The position numbers and the translations under genes were made by a program. The notes beneath the pieces are model-generated. The model was not told the origin of the DNA. It saw only the letters and a program-made list of their open reading frames with translations, and ran no database searches. From Bacteroidia bacterium (lineage in GTDB: Bacteria; Bacteroidota; Bacteroidia; B-17B0; Aurantibacillaceae): a DNA stretch of 64,000 nucleotides. The stretch is taken from the NCBI GenBank assembly GCA_022841465.1, contig JALHRL010000003.1, positions 27,571-91,570 on the forward strand, read 5' to 3'. Below, piece by piece: positions 34,007 to 42,891 of this stretch; within the stretch, counting starts at the first letter, position 1, and each line of letters opens with the position of its first letter.

Positions 34007-34032
34007 AAAACCACCCCATAAGGGTGGTTTTT
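34007..34032 (+). terminator. terminator after tRNA-Cys
   Basis: AAAACCACCC and GGGTGGTTTT form a stem around CATAA and run into a T-rich tract. Confidence 0.85.
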
Positions 34033-34559
34033 TATTTTTCAGGAGTTACGCCAAGCTTGCTTGAGTGTAACGAGGGAAAAATAAAAATCAAAACTGAAAG
34101 TTTTGTTTTCTTCATTTTGACTCTACGGCTTCCCAATGCGGATCATTTTTAAATAATCCGCTAATATCTTTCAAATAAACCCGCCAAGCTTTGCTTGTAA
34201 GGGCGTGGATGGAAAAAGAAAACAAATCGCGCTGGTTCAATTTTTAAAATTGTAAGATTTTAGAGTTACATTATATTAATGCACAGATTTCAAATCCTCG
34301 CCAGACGTGGATTTCGGTGTTATTGAAAAATCACGTGACGTGCCATGTGACAGTGAACGGCAAAGATGGGTCAGTCTGTGACCTTTGTGACCGAACAAAA
34401 AAAGGATAAAAACGGCTGAAAGCTTTGATAAATAAGGATTTGTGACCGTTGTGACCCAAAAAAGTGCCGGTGGTATGGTATAAATAAAAATAAATCATTC
34501 TATGATTTGTAGCAATGTATTTACTTAAGTTAGACTAACTTTAAAGAAAGAAATATAGC
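34033..34559. other. gene-free stretch between tRNA-Cys and the HEPN gene
   Basis: No open frame here is convincing. CGCCAAGCTTGCTTG near 34050 recurs as CGCCAAGCTTTGCTTG near 34181, a short palindromic repeat. CAAAACTGAAAGTTTTG (near 34089) and GTTAGACTAAC (just before the HEPN gene) are small palindromes. TAACTTTA near 34535 may be a weak -7 box for the next gene. Confidence 0.45.
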
Positions 34560-35996
34560 ATGTTAAAAATCCCCCTGAATACCGCTAATATTATACTTCC
34601 AAGTGGTGAAAAATTTTCATTATTAGCACCGGAAATTAAGGACACAAAAGGTGTTATTAGTGTTTCAGGCCTTCTCGACATTAAGGAGTTTGTTGGTGGA
34701 GTTATAGAAGTCGTTGAAAAATTTAATATGAAATGGGGAAATTATATCAAAAAACATGAAGACCTCTTTAAAATAGTTGCAACTGGTGTTTCTGATAATC
34801 AAATTACGGTTTACCCGGTGGATTACTCCTCTTTTCAGGATCAAACATTTAAGGTATCATTTGTTTGTTATGGCTATATTGAAGATTTAATGAAATTCCC
34901 TGATTTGAATGAATCAGAGTCTCTTTATTCAATCGGATATGAAGGCATGTCCTTATGTTTTGATTCTACAACCAAAACAACTCAAACAAGAGATTTTTTT
35001 GGTAAACCAAAGGAAATACATCGTGCAGTTGACTGGGATCATACAAACTCAAGCCTTTATTTTTATTACGACGGCAAATATTACAATATAAATGTCATGT
35101 TAATTCAAAGAAAAGAAACAAAACAAATTGATTTAATTATTGATCCGGACACTCCATTGCCGTTTAAAGTATATAACGCAATCAAATGGCCTTTAACCGC
35201 ATTTCTTTCCTTTGGATGTGGTAATAATATTGCAATAAGAGAAGAAAGCTTGATTGTAAAAGAAGGTCAAAAAAGACGAATTTACTCCGGTAAAAGAATT
35301 ATTAAAAGCAGCAACTCAAACTATATACCATTAAACGACTACGGGCTTCGTGCTAATGGAATTTTAAATAAATATTTTGAATCATTTAATTTGTTCCTGT
35401 TCGTTGAAAAAATATTACGCATATCAGAAGCAATTACGTTGTTTAATTTTGCAAAGAAAGCCAGGACCGTTGATGAAAGCATTTACCTAATGTTGGTTTC
35501 TATTGAGGCTCTAGCAGATAGGTTCAAAAAATCAAGCTTTAATGAATTGAATTCAGGGTACTATATGAAACAAGAGTTATTCAACGAAAAGATCAAAAAC
35601 ACTAAAGATGTATTTATGAAGGATTTTGAATTTTTCCAAAAAAGTAATGAAGTAGAGTTTAAAAAACTTGTTTCCGCTATTGCTGGAATTAACAAGATTT
35701 CGAAAACCAACAAAAAAATATACGATCTATTCAAGTTTGCAGAACTTCAAAATCACGAAGGTAAAGCAGACTTTTTTAATTCGTTGCGAAATAACGCTAT
35801 TCATGAAGGAGAAATCAATTTACCTGAAGCTAATGCGTTTCATAATCAAAATAAACTTGAATTGATTTTCAACGAAATTATTGCAAACATTATGCAATAC
35901 AAATTTGAAAGATATTTAAGTACTGAAGAAAGAACCAAACATGTCCAGGTTAAAAAAGATTACGTTACCGACTATACTAGGTTTGGATTTAATTAA
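34560..35996 (+). CDS. HEPN-domain protein, ApeA-like; defence candidate
   Basis: A 478-residue cytoplasmic protein without leader or membrane segment. The first 240 residues are beta-rich and unassigned (ILPSGEKFSLLAPEIKDT onward). The C-terminal half is helical and carries RNNAIHEGE with Arg410 and His415, the R-x4-H signature of HEPN RNases, in the expected place between two long helices (ANIMQYKFERYL closes the domain). The overall layout resembles ApeA, a single-gene HEPN anti-phage protein. It stands alone beside a tRNA gene with remnants, as many acquired defence genes do. A restriction-modification locus follows 4 kb away. RNase activity is inferred, not proven. Confidence 0.6.
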   Translation: MLKIPLNTANIILPSGEKFSLLAPEIKDTKGVISVSGLLDIKEFVGGVIEVVEKFNMKWGNYIKKHEDLFKIVATGVSDNQITVYPVDYSSFQDQTFKVSFVCYGYIEDLMKFPDLNESESLYSIGYEGMSLCFDSTTKTTQTRDFFGKPKEIHRAVDWDHTNSSLYFYYDGKYYNINVMLIQRKETKQIDLIIDPDTPLPFKVYNAIKWPLTAFLSFGCGNNIAIREESLIVKEGQKRRIYSGKRIIKSSNSNYIPLNDYGLRANGILNKYFESFNLFLFVEKILRISEAITLFNFAKKARTVDESIYLMLVSIEALADRFKKSSFNELNSGYYMKQELFNEKIKNTKDVFMKDFEFFQKSNEVEFKKLVSAIAGINKISKTNKKIYDLFKFAELQNHEGKADFFNSLRNNAIHEGEINLPEANAFHNQNKLELIFNEIIANIMQYKFERYLSTEERTKHVQVKKDYVTDYTRFGFN

Positions 35997-36157
35997 AAGA
36001 ACTTTAGTTGCCACTGCAATCTTTTTTTCACTTACAACGCACACTAAAAGTGTTGCAATTTAATCATATAAGTGAAAAACATACACATCGGTAATTTTAC
36101 AAAACTGTATAAGTAAGGTTTTCCGACATGTTAATTTTGGTTTCACCAAAATTAAAA

Positions 36158-36247
36158 ATGAAAATTTTAACACTTGAAAACAGAAACGAGGTTAGTCCCG
36201 GAGTAGTTGGACTCGGTAAGAGTTTGACCAGCTCGAAGAATCTCTAA
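36158..36247 (+). CDS. possible 29-residue small protein
   Basis: ATG at 36158 opens a frame for MKILTLENRNEVSPGVVGLG and nine more residues, ending in TAA. Its codons (AGT CCC GGA, CTC GGT AAG AGT) are richer in G+C than the flanks. A 10-bp hairpin (TAATTTTGGT/ACCAAAATTA) ends a few bases before the ATG. A frame change near the stop would extend it into LNGCSYYVLQVA. It may be a real small protein or a remnant; I do not know the family. Confidence 0.25.
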   Translation: MKILTLENRNEVSPGVVGLGKSLTSSKNL

Positions 36248-36287
36248 ACGGTTGTTCATATTACGTGTTGCAAGTTGCTTACTATTA

Positions 36288-37736
36288 TTAATTGGTTACA
36301 AATTTAATGGTACTTAATGCACGTAGGTTTTCTAAGTCTCTTAAATTAAAACTCTGCCAGGTTCGGGTTTTTAAAATTTCATTGGCTATAAAAAGTTTAT
36401 AATGTAGAGGTTCGGTGTTTCTTGGCGACTTAATTTGCAATGTAGAATACCTTAAATTGTTTAATTCAATTAATTCCGGAATATTCGCATTAGATAATTC
36501 AATTAAATAATACTTATCTAAAGTTTTACCAGCTTTTGCATGATTTATATTATAATTAGTAATCATCTTATCCCAATTGAAACATGAGCTTAAAGCAAGT
36601 ATTAAAAACCATGTTTCGAAATTATTAGAAACTAACTTCCAAGCACTTTTGCGTTTTGATACTTTTAAATACGTATGAATTAAGCCAATGATGGAAAGGA
36701 GCAAAAATGTAAACACACCTATTCTTAAATAGGTTAATTGAAACTCTTGTATATACCAATAATTGCGAATTATTGCACTAACTATCATTAGTATGCTTTG
36801 TATAATCCATGCATAAACTAAAAATTTTACTTTATTACCAAATGCATTAAAATTTAACTCGTCTTTAAAAAACCACATTATTAATAAACTTGCTATGATA
36901 ATTGAAAAAACAATGTTCCAAACTGCCTGGTGAACAAAACTTGACAAGGTAATTCCTTGAGGTAAAGTTTGGTTTATAAAAATTTGATTAATATCGAGAA
37001 TATTAATTAGTAGCAACATTACATTAAGTATTGCAAACAATGAAATTGCTATGATAGATTTGTACTTTAATTCGCTCTCCTCTGCTTCATTTTGAATATT
37101 GATAATATCCTTTAGGTATTTTTTGTCCTGATCAGAAACAAAACCGATGGTTCTGATTTTAATTAATCCATATATTATAAGAAAACCTAAAAAGGTAAAA
37201 AGCAGTACTTTTATATTTAACCATTCAAAATTAATTTGTTTTGTTAAGTCGTTAAATAAAGGATTGGAGCCACGATATAAAAAGAAAAACACCAGTGAAA
37301 TAATTAAGGAAATTGAAATTCCAAAAAACAACTTTATTTGCCTTTTTCTTCTTTTGTTATCATGCGCATAATCAACAGTTGATAAATCAATTATCCAATA
37401 GATGAAAGAAGAAGAAATAGAATAAACTGCATAAGCAAATGATAGAATTACAGAGTTTTCTTTATTTATTGTTTTACCGCACAGCAATAGAATTGTTACT
37501 ATGCCGGCAAAAACACTCAATCCGCTATTTATAAAAACCACAGCCCCGGAGCTTATTAAAGATAGTACAACATAATACCACCAGTTCTTATCTTTTAATT
37601 TGGGTGGATTAAAAACTAAAAGCAATCCAATAATTATCATAGAAAACAACAGGTAATTTAAACCTGGGTTTTGCTTGTAAAACAAACAAGTAAAACCAAT
37701 TGCTGCCAATAGCAGAAGGGAATCATTTTTTTTCAT
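36288..37736 (-). CDS. polytopic membrane protein, DUF4173/DUF4153-like
   Basis: A 482-residue protein with about eleven transmembrane segments (for example LLFSMIIIGLLLVF, SIIAISLFAILNVMLLLINIL, IGVFTFLLLSIIGLIHTYL), a cytosolic basic stretch (HDNKRRKRQIK) and a soluble C-terminal tail. It matches the DUF4173-type proteins of Bacteroidota, whose function is unknown. It is the last gene of a five-gene minus-strand run and overlaps the previous one by 14 nt. Confidence 0.7.
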   Translation of the reverse strand: MKKNDSLLLLAAIGFTCLFYKQNPGLNYLLFSMIIIGLLLVFNPPKLKDKNWWYYVVLSLISSGAVVFINSGLSVFAGIVTILLLCGKTINKENSVILSFAYAVYSISSSFIYWIIDLSTVDYAHDNKRRKRQIKLFFGISISLIISLVFFFLYRGSNPLFNDLTKQINFEWLNIKVLLFTFLGFLIIYGLIKIRTIGFVSDQDKKYLKDIINIQNEAEESELKYKSIIAISLFAILNVMLLLINILDINQIFINQTLPQGITLSSFVHQAVWNIVFSIIIASLLIMWFFKDELNFNAFGNKVKFLVYAWIIQSILMIVSAIIRNYWYIQEFQLTYLRIGVFTFLLLSIIGLIHTYLKVSKRKSAWKLVSNNFETWFLILALSSCFNWDKMITNYNINHAKAGKTLDKYYLIELSNANIPELIELNNLRYSTLQIKSPRNTEPLHYKLFIANEILKTRTWQSFNLRDLENLRALSTIKFVTN

Positions 37737-38439
37737 TGTTTTTGGGTTTAAGGTTATTAAATGCCTGAAAAAAGACAGAAAGACTCATGAAGAAAAATCC
37801 AATAAAAAATAACAAATAATTAAATTTTTCAGGAACGTAACTTCTTAAATCGTTAAATAGTGAATCGTTAGAAAACACATTCCATAACTTATCCCCTGCT
37901 GTTACCTGAATGTAATCCAGCATAAACGATAAAATGCAAATAAGAGCCCCGGTAATTAGAATTACCCAATACTTAAGTGGTATTTTATAGTTTTCATTTG
38001 AATCAATTTTACGGATAATGAAACAAGAGCCTACTATCATTAATAACGACAATAAACATGGCGCCCATACAGGCCCTACCCAAGGAAAAGGAATAAGAAA
38101 TAAAATATCCCAGGTGCTTAAACTTTGCGGCCAACCTAAAAAGAAGTACAAAAAAACATAATAGAAAATGTCCCAAATTGCAAAGGATAAAGAAAAATAA
38201 GCGAAACGCTGCAATTTATTTTTTCCGGCAGTGTATCCAATTCCTACCAACATAATAATTGTTGCCAATTCACGTAAAAATTCTACGCGTGCAATTTTCG
38301 GGTCAATGGGTTGTAAAGGAAATTGAAAACCGGTTTTATAGTATAGTTCACGTAGATAAATTACTACTGCGCTTTCCATAAATCCCATGGCAATAGAAAA
38401 GAGTATTACCCAGAGTAGAGTTTTGTTTACTTTATTCAT
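37723..38439 (-). CDS. membrane protein of unknown function
   Basis: A 238-residue protein with about six transmembrane helices (LLWVILFSIAMGFMESAVVIY; FAIWDIFYYVFLYFFLGW; YWVILITGALICILSFMLDYI). The segment MGFMESAVVIYLRELYY and the tryptophan-rich WDIFYYVFLYFFLGWP resemble a conserved but uncharacterised family. It overlaps both neighbours (8 and 14 nt), so it is translationally coupled within the HTH_34 operon. Confidence 0.65.
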   Translation of the reverse strand: MNKVNKTLLWVILFSIAMGFMESAVVIYLRELYYKTGFQFPLQPIDPKIARVEFLRELATIIMLVGIGYTAGKNKLQRFAYFSLSFAIWDIFYYVFLYFFLGWPQSLSTWDILFLIPFPWVGPVWAPCLLSLLMIVGSCFIIRKIDSNENYKIPLKYWVILITGALICILSFMLDYIQVTAGDKLWNVFSNDSLFNDLRSYVPEKFNYLLFFIGFFFMSLSVFFQAFNNLKPKNNEKK

Positions 38440-38881
38440 GACTTTTTAGATTATTTATTTTTCTTAAAATATAATACAAGTAGGCTGCCCCAATTATTCC
38501 AAATGAACAATCAATTAATTGGTGAAAGAAGGGAATATTACGAATGGAGCCACAAATAAACGCAAGAGGGAAAATTAACAGGCAAGCTGCAATTCCAATT
38601 TGCAAGTTGATTTTATAAAGAGTTGGGTTCAAATACACAGGTATAAAAAAAAGAGCTATTACTACATGAGCAAAAGCAAGCCAATCGGTTCCGTAAAACA
38701 TTACTGCTGGTGTATTGTGTATATCCTGGTAAAGCAATTTTATCCAGTTTTGAAAGAAGGATGGAAAATAATTTATTACACTCATCATAAAATCAATTTC
38801 TGTTTCAATCGGAAAAGCAGTTAATCCACTTATCACTAATAGCGAAATAAACAGAAGTAGATGTGTTCTTATTGCTTTCAT
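38432..38881 (-). CDS. small membrane protein of unknown function
   Basis: A 149-residue protein with four predicted transmembrane helices (THLLLFISLLVISGLTAFPI; LAFAHVVIALFFIPVYL; IGIAACLLIFPLAFICGS; LIDCSFGIIGAAYLYYIL). No motif is recognised. It follows the regulator gene by 62 bp, an interval that contains two operator-like palindromes, and overlaps the next gene by 8 nt. Confidence 0.65.
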   Translation of the reverse strand: MKAIRTHLLLFISLLVISGLTAFPIETEIDFMMSVINYFPSFFQNWIKLLYQDIHNTPAVMFYGTDWLAFAHVVIALFFIPVYLNPTLYKINLQIGIAACLLIFPLAFICGSIRNIPFFHQLIDCSFGIIGAAYLYYILRKINNLKSHE

Positions 38882-38904
38882 TTTATTTCTTTTTTAATTA
38901 TTTA

Positions 38905-38929
38905 ACAAAGTACTTTGTATTTCAAAGTA
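38905..38929 (-). promoter_or_regulatory. operator-like palindromes downstream of the HTH_34 gene
   Basis: ACAAAGTACTTTGT (38905-38918) is a perfect 14-bp palindrome. It overlaps TACTTTG-TATTT-CAAAGTA (38911-38929), a second inverted repeat. Both share the CTTTGTA/TACAAAG half-site with the palindrome upstream of the first operon gene at 39910-39924. Confidence 0.55.
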
Positions 38930-38943
38930 TTAGTGTAAAAAAT

Positions 38944-39243
38944 TTACTTTCCTTTAATCAACTTTTCCAACGCGTCTAAATGCTCTTCAAATGAACGTAC
39001 ACCAATTTTAGTTGCGCTATAAGTAGTTAAGGTTTTCTTCCCTACAATTTCCTTTTTTATATGAATCATTCCTTCTTTTTCTAATGCGGCTGAATGGCTT
39101 GCCAAATTACCATCGGTAACCTGCAGCAAATCTTTTAACGAATTAAAATCCATACTATCATTTACCATCAAAATACTCATAATACCCAAACGAACCCTGT
39201 TCTCAAAGGCCTTATTAAGTTTATGTATATTGAGCTTGCTCAT
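38944..39243 (-). CDS. winged-helix transcriptional regulator (HTH_34, ArsR/MarR-like)
   Basis: A 99-residue protein consisting only of a winged helix: NKAFENRVRLGIMSILMVND (helix 1), FNSLKDLLQVTDGNLASHSA (recognition helix), then the wing KKEIVGKKTLTTYSATKIG. Such small regulators in Bacteroidota lie next to the membrane proteins they control. The gene starts directly after the stop of the membrane protein upstream (TAA ATG). Operator-like CTTTGTA/TACAAAG palindromes lie both upstream of the operon and after this gene, so it probably represses its own operon. Confidence 0.85.
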   Translation of the reverse strand: MSKLNIHKLNKAFENRVRLGIMSILMVNDSMDFNSLKDLLQVTDGNLASHSAALEKEGMIHIKKEIVGKKTLTTYSATKIGVRSFEEHLDALEKLIKGK

Positions 39244-39900
39244 TTATTTTACGCGATCAAATTTAAACCACATATATATACCATATATGATATGTAAAAC
39301 CCCAAAACCTAAGGCCCAAAATAAAATACCATAGCCTAAAAACAGGCAAGCGGTTAAACCCAAAATAATTTCAAGGTAACCTAAAATTTTAATATCGTGC
39401 ATTACAAATTTGCTTGAATTAATAAGTGCCATACCATAAAACAATAGCATAGCCGGACTAATTAATAGAAAATAATCTTTTCCATGATAAAGTAATATAA
39501 AACAGAAAAAACCTCCTGCTGCCAATGGAACCATCATATTCCACAATACCTTTTTACTTGTTCTGTCGAATAATTTCTCATTGTTTTTTTTGGCCTTTTT
39601 TGCAGTAAGTATAAATGCAGTTAAAAGCGATAGGAATAAAACCGCCGCACAAATAAAAACAATTTTAAACTTTAATACACTATAAGTATCATTGTATTCT
39701 TGCGTATTATATGCGCCCCTGTATAGTTCATTATAAGTTGTGGCTTTAGAAATTTCAACATATCCTAAATAAGCCCCAACAAGTGCATAAATTCCGGCAA
39801 ATACCCCTGATAAACCGCTTAAAGAAAGGAACTTTGAGGATTCTTGCATCATCTTACGGATGTCTTTTAGAGCCTCTAATTGTTGTTTTTCGTTTTCCAT
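39244..39900 (-). CDS. membrane protein, first gene of the HTH_34 operon
   Basis: A 218-residue protein with about six transmembrane segments (KIVFICAAVLFLSLLTAFILTA; LWNMMVPLAAGGFFCFILLY; ILGLTACLFLGYGILFWALGFG) and a conserved N-terminal soluble helix (QLEALKDIRKMMQESSKFLSLSGLSG). This type regularly precedes an HTH_34 regulator. The function is unknown; it may transmit a signal to the regulator. Its promoter carries a palindrome. Confidence 0.75.
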   Translation of the reverse strand: MENEKQQLEALKDIRKMMQESSKFLSLSGLSGVFAGIYALVGAYLGYVEISKATTYNELYRGAYNTQEYNDTYSVLKFKIVFICAAVLFLSLLTAFILTAKKAKKNNEKLFDRTSKKVLWNMMVPLAAGGFFCFILLYHGKDYFLLISPAMLLFYGMALINSSKFVMHDIKILGYLEIILGLTACLFLGYGILFWALGFGVLHIIYGIYMWFKFDRVK

Positions 39901-39909
39901 GATAAAGCA

Positions 39910-39949
39910 CTTTGTAGTACAAAGCTATTTAAAAACTTTGATTCTGCAA
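39910..39949 (-). promoter_or_regulatory. promoter and operator of the HTH_34 operon
   Basis: On the minus strand TTG (39949-39947) and TAGCTTTG (39927-39920) are spaced by 19 nt, a good -33/-7 pair. CTTTGTA-G-TACAAAG (39910-39924) is a perfect 7-1-7 palindrome that overlaps the -7 box and transcription start, where bound repressor would block initiation. Confidence 0.65.
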
Positions 39950-40087
39950 AATAATTTTTTACCTGGTCCGATTCTCAATTTTTTTGAGCATTTCTTAATA
40001 GGAAGGCATCATTATATATTTGTGTTTGACTAAAGTTATCGCTTGCTAAAATTGCATGATCTTGCATACCATTAATCATAAAATAAC

Positions 40088-41308
40088 TCATACCTTCTCC
40101 TTTCTTTTAACTTCTGTTTTACTAAATCCCCCCCTAAAAGCCCTCTGACTCAAAGCTCCATACAATTGCTCCAACTCTTGCAAATGCTCTTTATATTGCG
40201 CTTTTAAAGCCTCCGTTTTTTCTACGATTTGAGCAAATTGGGTTTGGAGCGAAATTGGTGGATTAATTGTTTTAATTTTCTTTAAATCGTTCAAGTATAT
40301 TGCTTGTTGAGCTGAAGACCCAGAGGTTTTAACAAGTATTTTTTTGAAATTTTCGTTTCTAAAAAGATAGTTTAGAAAATCACTATTTAATAATTCGCTA
40401 TTAGGTTTAATTAATATTACACTACCCATTAAACAAAATGGAATTGTGGATTTTAATGAAACACATCTTCCTATTGTTGCTCCTCTACTAACAAGCAATA
40501 AATCACCAAATTCTGGCTTACATTTTTTTGTAAACTTTTCAAAATCTATTTCTGAAACGAATTTATTTTGCGAAAAGTCCACCTTGTCTTCTTGGATATC
40601 TTTTGCCATTAAAATATGTTTTCCAATATCACGGATATTTGGATTTAGGTGTTCTCCATCAGTAACTTTAATTGTGACCTCGGCTAAAGCTTGAATCTCC
40701 CATCCCTTCTCATTTTTCACAGGATCCCCAAACATCTCCAAAAAGGTAGATTTTAAATACTCATCTAACAATTGTATGCTTTGTTTGCGTTCCGCTATTA
40801 AGGCCTCGGCTTTGCTTAATACCGCCGCTATGTGCTTTTGTTCTTCTAAGGGAGGGAGAGGGACTAAAACAACTTCTCCAATTTTTCTTGATATTCCTCC
40901 AACTGTTGCACCCCTAAAATCTGAAAGTATTTCTTTTTGTCCTTCAACCGATCTTAAGTAATTAAATACATATTTCGGAAATGCTTTGTTTTGATCAATT
41001 CTTATTATAAATACATGTTCATTAACAGCAACTTTATTTAATGGATAGTCTTTATTTATAAAACTTACTTTACCGGTTGTTGCTCCGTCTTTTACAATTA
41101 GAATATCTTCTTTTTTTATTATGCCAGTTTTTAATTTATTGAAATAATCTTCGGGTACAAATTTTTTGATATCGGTTTTAACTGTACCGTCATCATTTAA
41201 ATGTTCAGCGCCAATTGATGATATGCCAGACTCTATAGCTCCACCTTTTGGTCTGCCTCCTGATTCCAAGGAAATAAGAATTGAATTTAATTTTTCTTTT
41301 TTCATCAC
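40088..41308 (-). CDS. hsdS: type I restriction-modification specificity subunit HsdS
   Basis: A 406-residue protein with two target-recognition domains (about residues 1-150 and 205-355). The first is followed by the conserved helical region PPLEEQKHIAAVLSKAEALI and the second by PPISLQTQFAQIVEKTEALKA, the two coiled spacers that set the gap in the bipartite recognition sequence. It recognises DNA for both HsdM and HsdR; the target cannot be read from sequence. Its start overlaps the hsdM stop by 4 nt (ATGA), so expression is coupled. Confidence 0.92.
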   Translation of the reverse strand: MMKKEKLNSILISLESGGRPKGGAIESGISSIGAEHLNDDGTVKTDIKKFVPEDYFNKLKTGIIKKEDILIVKDGATTGKVSFINKDYPLNKVAVNEHVFIIRIDQNKAFPKYVFNYLRSVEGQKEILSDFRGATVGGISRKIGEVVLVPLPPLEEQKHIAAVLSKAEALIAERKQSIQLLDEYLKSTFLEMFGDPVKNEKGWEIQALAEVTIKVTDGEHLNPNIRDIGKHILMAKDIQEDKVDFSQNKFVSEIDFEKFTKKCKPEFGDLLLVSRGATIGRCVSLKSTIPFCLMGSVILIKPNSELLNSDFLNYLFRNENFKKILVKTSGSSAQQAIYLNDLKKIKTINPPISLQTQFAQIVEKTEALKAQYKEHLQELEQLYGALSQRAFRGGFSKTEVKRKEKV

Positions 41309-42888
41309 ATCAATTCATTAAGTTCTTTTAATCCTTTGCTAATATTGCTTTCCAAATCCTGCAACTTTTTAAAAATTACCTGGGGCTTTTCGTAAGTTAC
41401 TTCTTCGTACACTTCTTGTTTGTATTTGCTAAGGCTTAGGTCGTAGTCGTTGGCTACTATTTCGGTTTTGGGTACGTGGAAGTGTTTGCCGGTACGCCCT
41501 TCAACTCCGCTCTGCTTCTCGACTCCGCTCGAAGTGACAGAACGAGAGTGGTACTGCTTTATAATATCTTGTAAATCGGATTTATCTAGTTTGGTACGTT
41601 TGTCGTCGAGGCTGTAGCCATCGCTTTGCATTTCGTAAAACCATACATCGCGGGTTTCGCCACCTTTGGTAAAAATTAAAATAGCACAAGCTACTCCTGC
41701 ATAAGGTTTAAATACACCGCTTGGTAAAGTAATCACAGCTTTTAGTTCGCTTTGCTCTACCATCAGTTTACGCGCTGCTACAAAGGCTTTGCCGCTGCCA
41801 AATAATACTCCTTGCGGCACAACTACGGCACAAGTACCTCCCATTTTTAACATGGTGTAAATACGCTCAATAAACAACAACTCGGTTTTGGTAGTTGGTA
41901 ATTGCAGGCTTTCGTTAATGTCGCCCTTATCTATATTACCTGTAAAAGGTGGGTTTGCCAATACAATGTCAAACTGTGCATTTTCGTTATAGGCTTTGCT
42001 TAAGGTATCTTTATATTCAATGTGCGGGTGCTCAATACCATGCATCATCAAATTCATTAAACCCAAACGCACCATGGTGGTATCAATATCATAACCGTAT
42101 AAACTATTATCTACAATGTTTTTTAGTTTGTCATTAAGTATAGAAGATATGGTTGCACGTATAAAGCCATCTTCATCTTGCCACACATGGTCTGGGTTTT
42201 CTTTTAACACCAATTGTGTAAGCATGTACTGGTAAGCACCCAACAAAAATCCTGCACTGCCACAGGCAGGGTCGGCAATACGTTGCCCAATTTGTGGTTT
42301 AACCAAGTCAGCCATTAGTTTAATAATGTGGCGTGGTGTTCTAAACTGTCCGTTTTTTCCGGCGCTAGCAATTTCACTCAACAACATCTCATATACATCG
42401 CCTTGTATATCCTGGAAAGATTGTCCGCCCTCGTTGGCATCTTTTTCTACTTCTAAAAAAATTGCGTCAATGGTTTTTACGGCCTCTACCAATAAACTTG
42501 GCTTAGGCATAATAAACACGGCATTGGCCATACTTTTGGTAAAGGCATCACCACCTTCAATAGCTTTTAAAAACGGAAACACTTTGGTTTGCACATGCAA
42601 TAACATTTCTTCGGCAGGTAAGTGTTTAAAGTTGCTCCAGCGTAAAGTACCTTTATCAATTTTTTCTTTAGAGCCTTGTGGGGTATAGGTACCGGTAAAT
42701 AAGCTGGTGTATTTTTCGCCGGTAAACTCGGCATCGCGTTCACGTTTAGATTCGTTTTCATCTAAGCGCTTCATAAAAATTAAATAGGTAATTTGTTCAA
42801 TAGCCGTTAGTGGGTTACTAATACCACCGCTCCAGAAGTTGTTCCAAAGTTTATCAATAAGGGATTTTATAGTTGCGTTGTTGAGCAT
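41305..42888 (-). CDS. hsdM: type I restriction-modification DNA methyltransferase subunit HsdM
   Basis: A 527-residue N6-adenine methyltransferase. The HsdM N-terminal helical domain (NNFWSGGISNPLTAIEQITY) is followed by the catalytic domain with the SAM-binding DPACGSAGFL and the catalytic NPPF at residues 312-315. Length is normal. One odd segment, around residues 446-461 (SVTSSGVEKQSGVE), is encoded by an in-frame dispersed-repeat-like sequence and is absent from the family pattern I know. The gene precedes hsdS (4-nt overlap) and follows the GxxExxY gene by 3 bp. Confidence 0.93.
   Translation of the reverse strand: MLNNATIKSLIDKLWNNFWSGGISNPLTAIEQITYLIFMKRLDENESKRERDAEFTGEKYTSLFTGTYTPQGSKEKIDKGTLRWSNFKHLPAEEMLLHVQTKVFPFLKAIEGGDAFTKSMANAVFIMPKPSLLVEAVKTIDAIFLEVEKDANEGGQSFQDIQGDVYEMLLSEIASAGKNGQFRTPRHIIKLMADLVKPQIGQRIADPACGSAGFLLGAYQYMLTQLVLKENPDHVWQDEDGFIRATISSILNDKLKNIVDNSLYGYDIDTTMVRLGLMNLMMHGIEHPHIEYKDTLSKAYNENAQFDIVLANPPFTGNIDKGDINESLQLPTTKTELLFIERIYTMLKMGGTCAVVVPQGVLFGSGKAFVAARKLMVEQSELKAVITLPSGVFKPYAGVACAILIFTKGGETRDVWFYEMQSDGYSLDDKRTKLDKSDLQDIIKQYHSRSVTSSGVEKQSGVEGRTGKHFHVPKTEIVANDYDLSLSKYKQEVYEEVTYEKPQVIFKKLQDLESNISKGLKELNELM
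41501..41551. repeat. dispersed-repeat-like sequence inside hsdM
   Basis: The stretch contains CTCGACTCCGCTCGAAG and a second ACTCCGCTC, a palindromic GC-rich sequence typical of short intergenic repeats in Bacteroidota. It is unlike the surrounding AT-rich codons. It lies in frame, adding about 14-16 residues to HsdM without disrupting it. Confidence 0.5.
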
Positions 42889-42891
42889 GGA

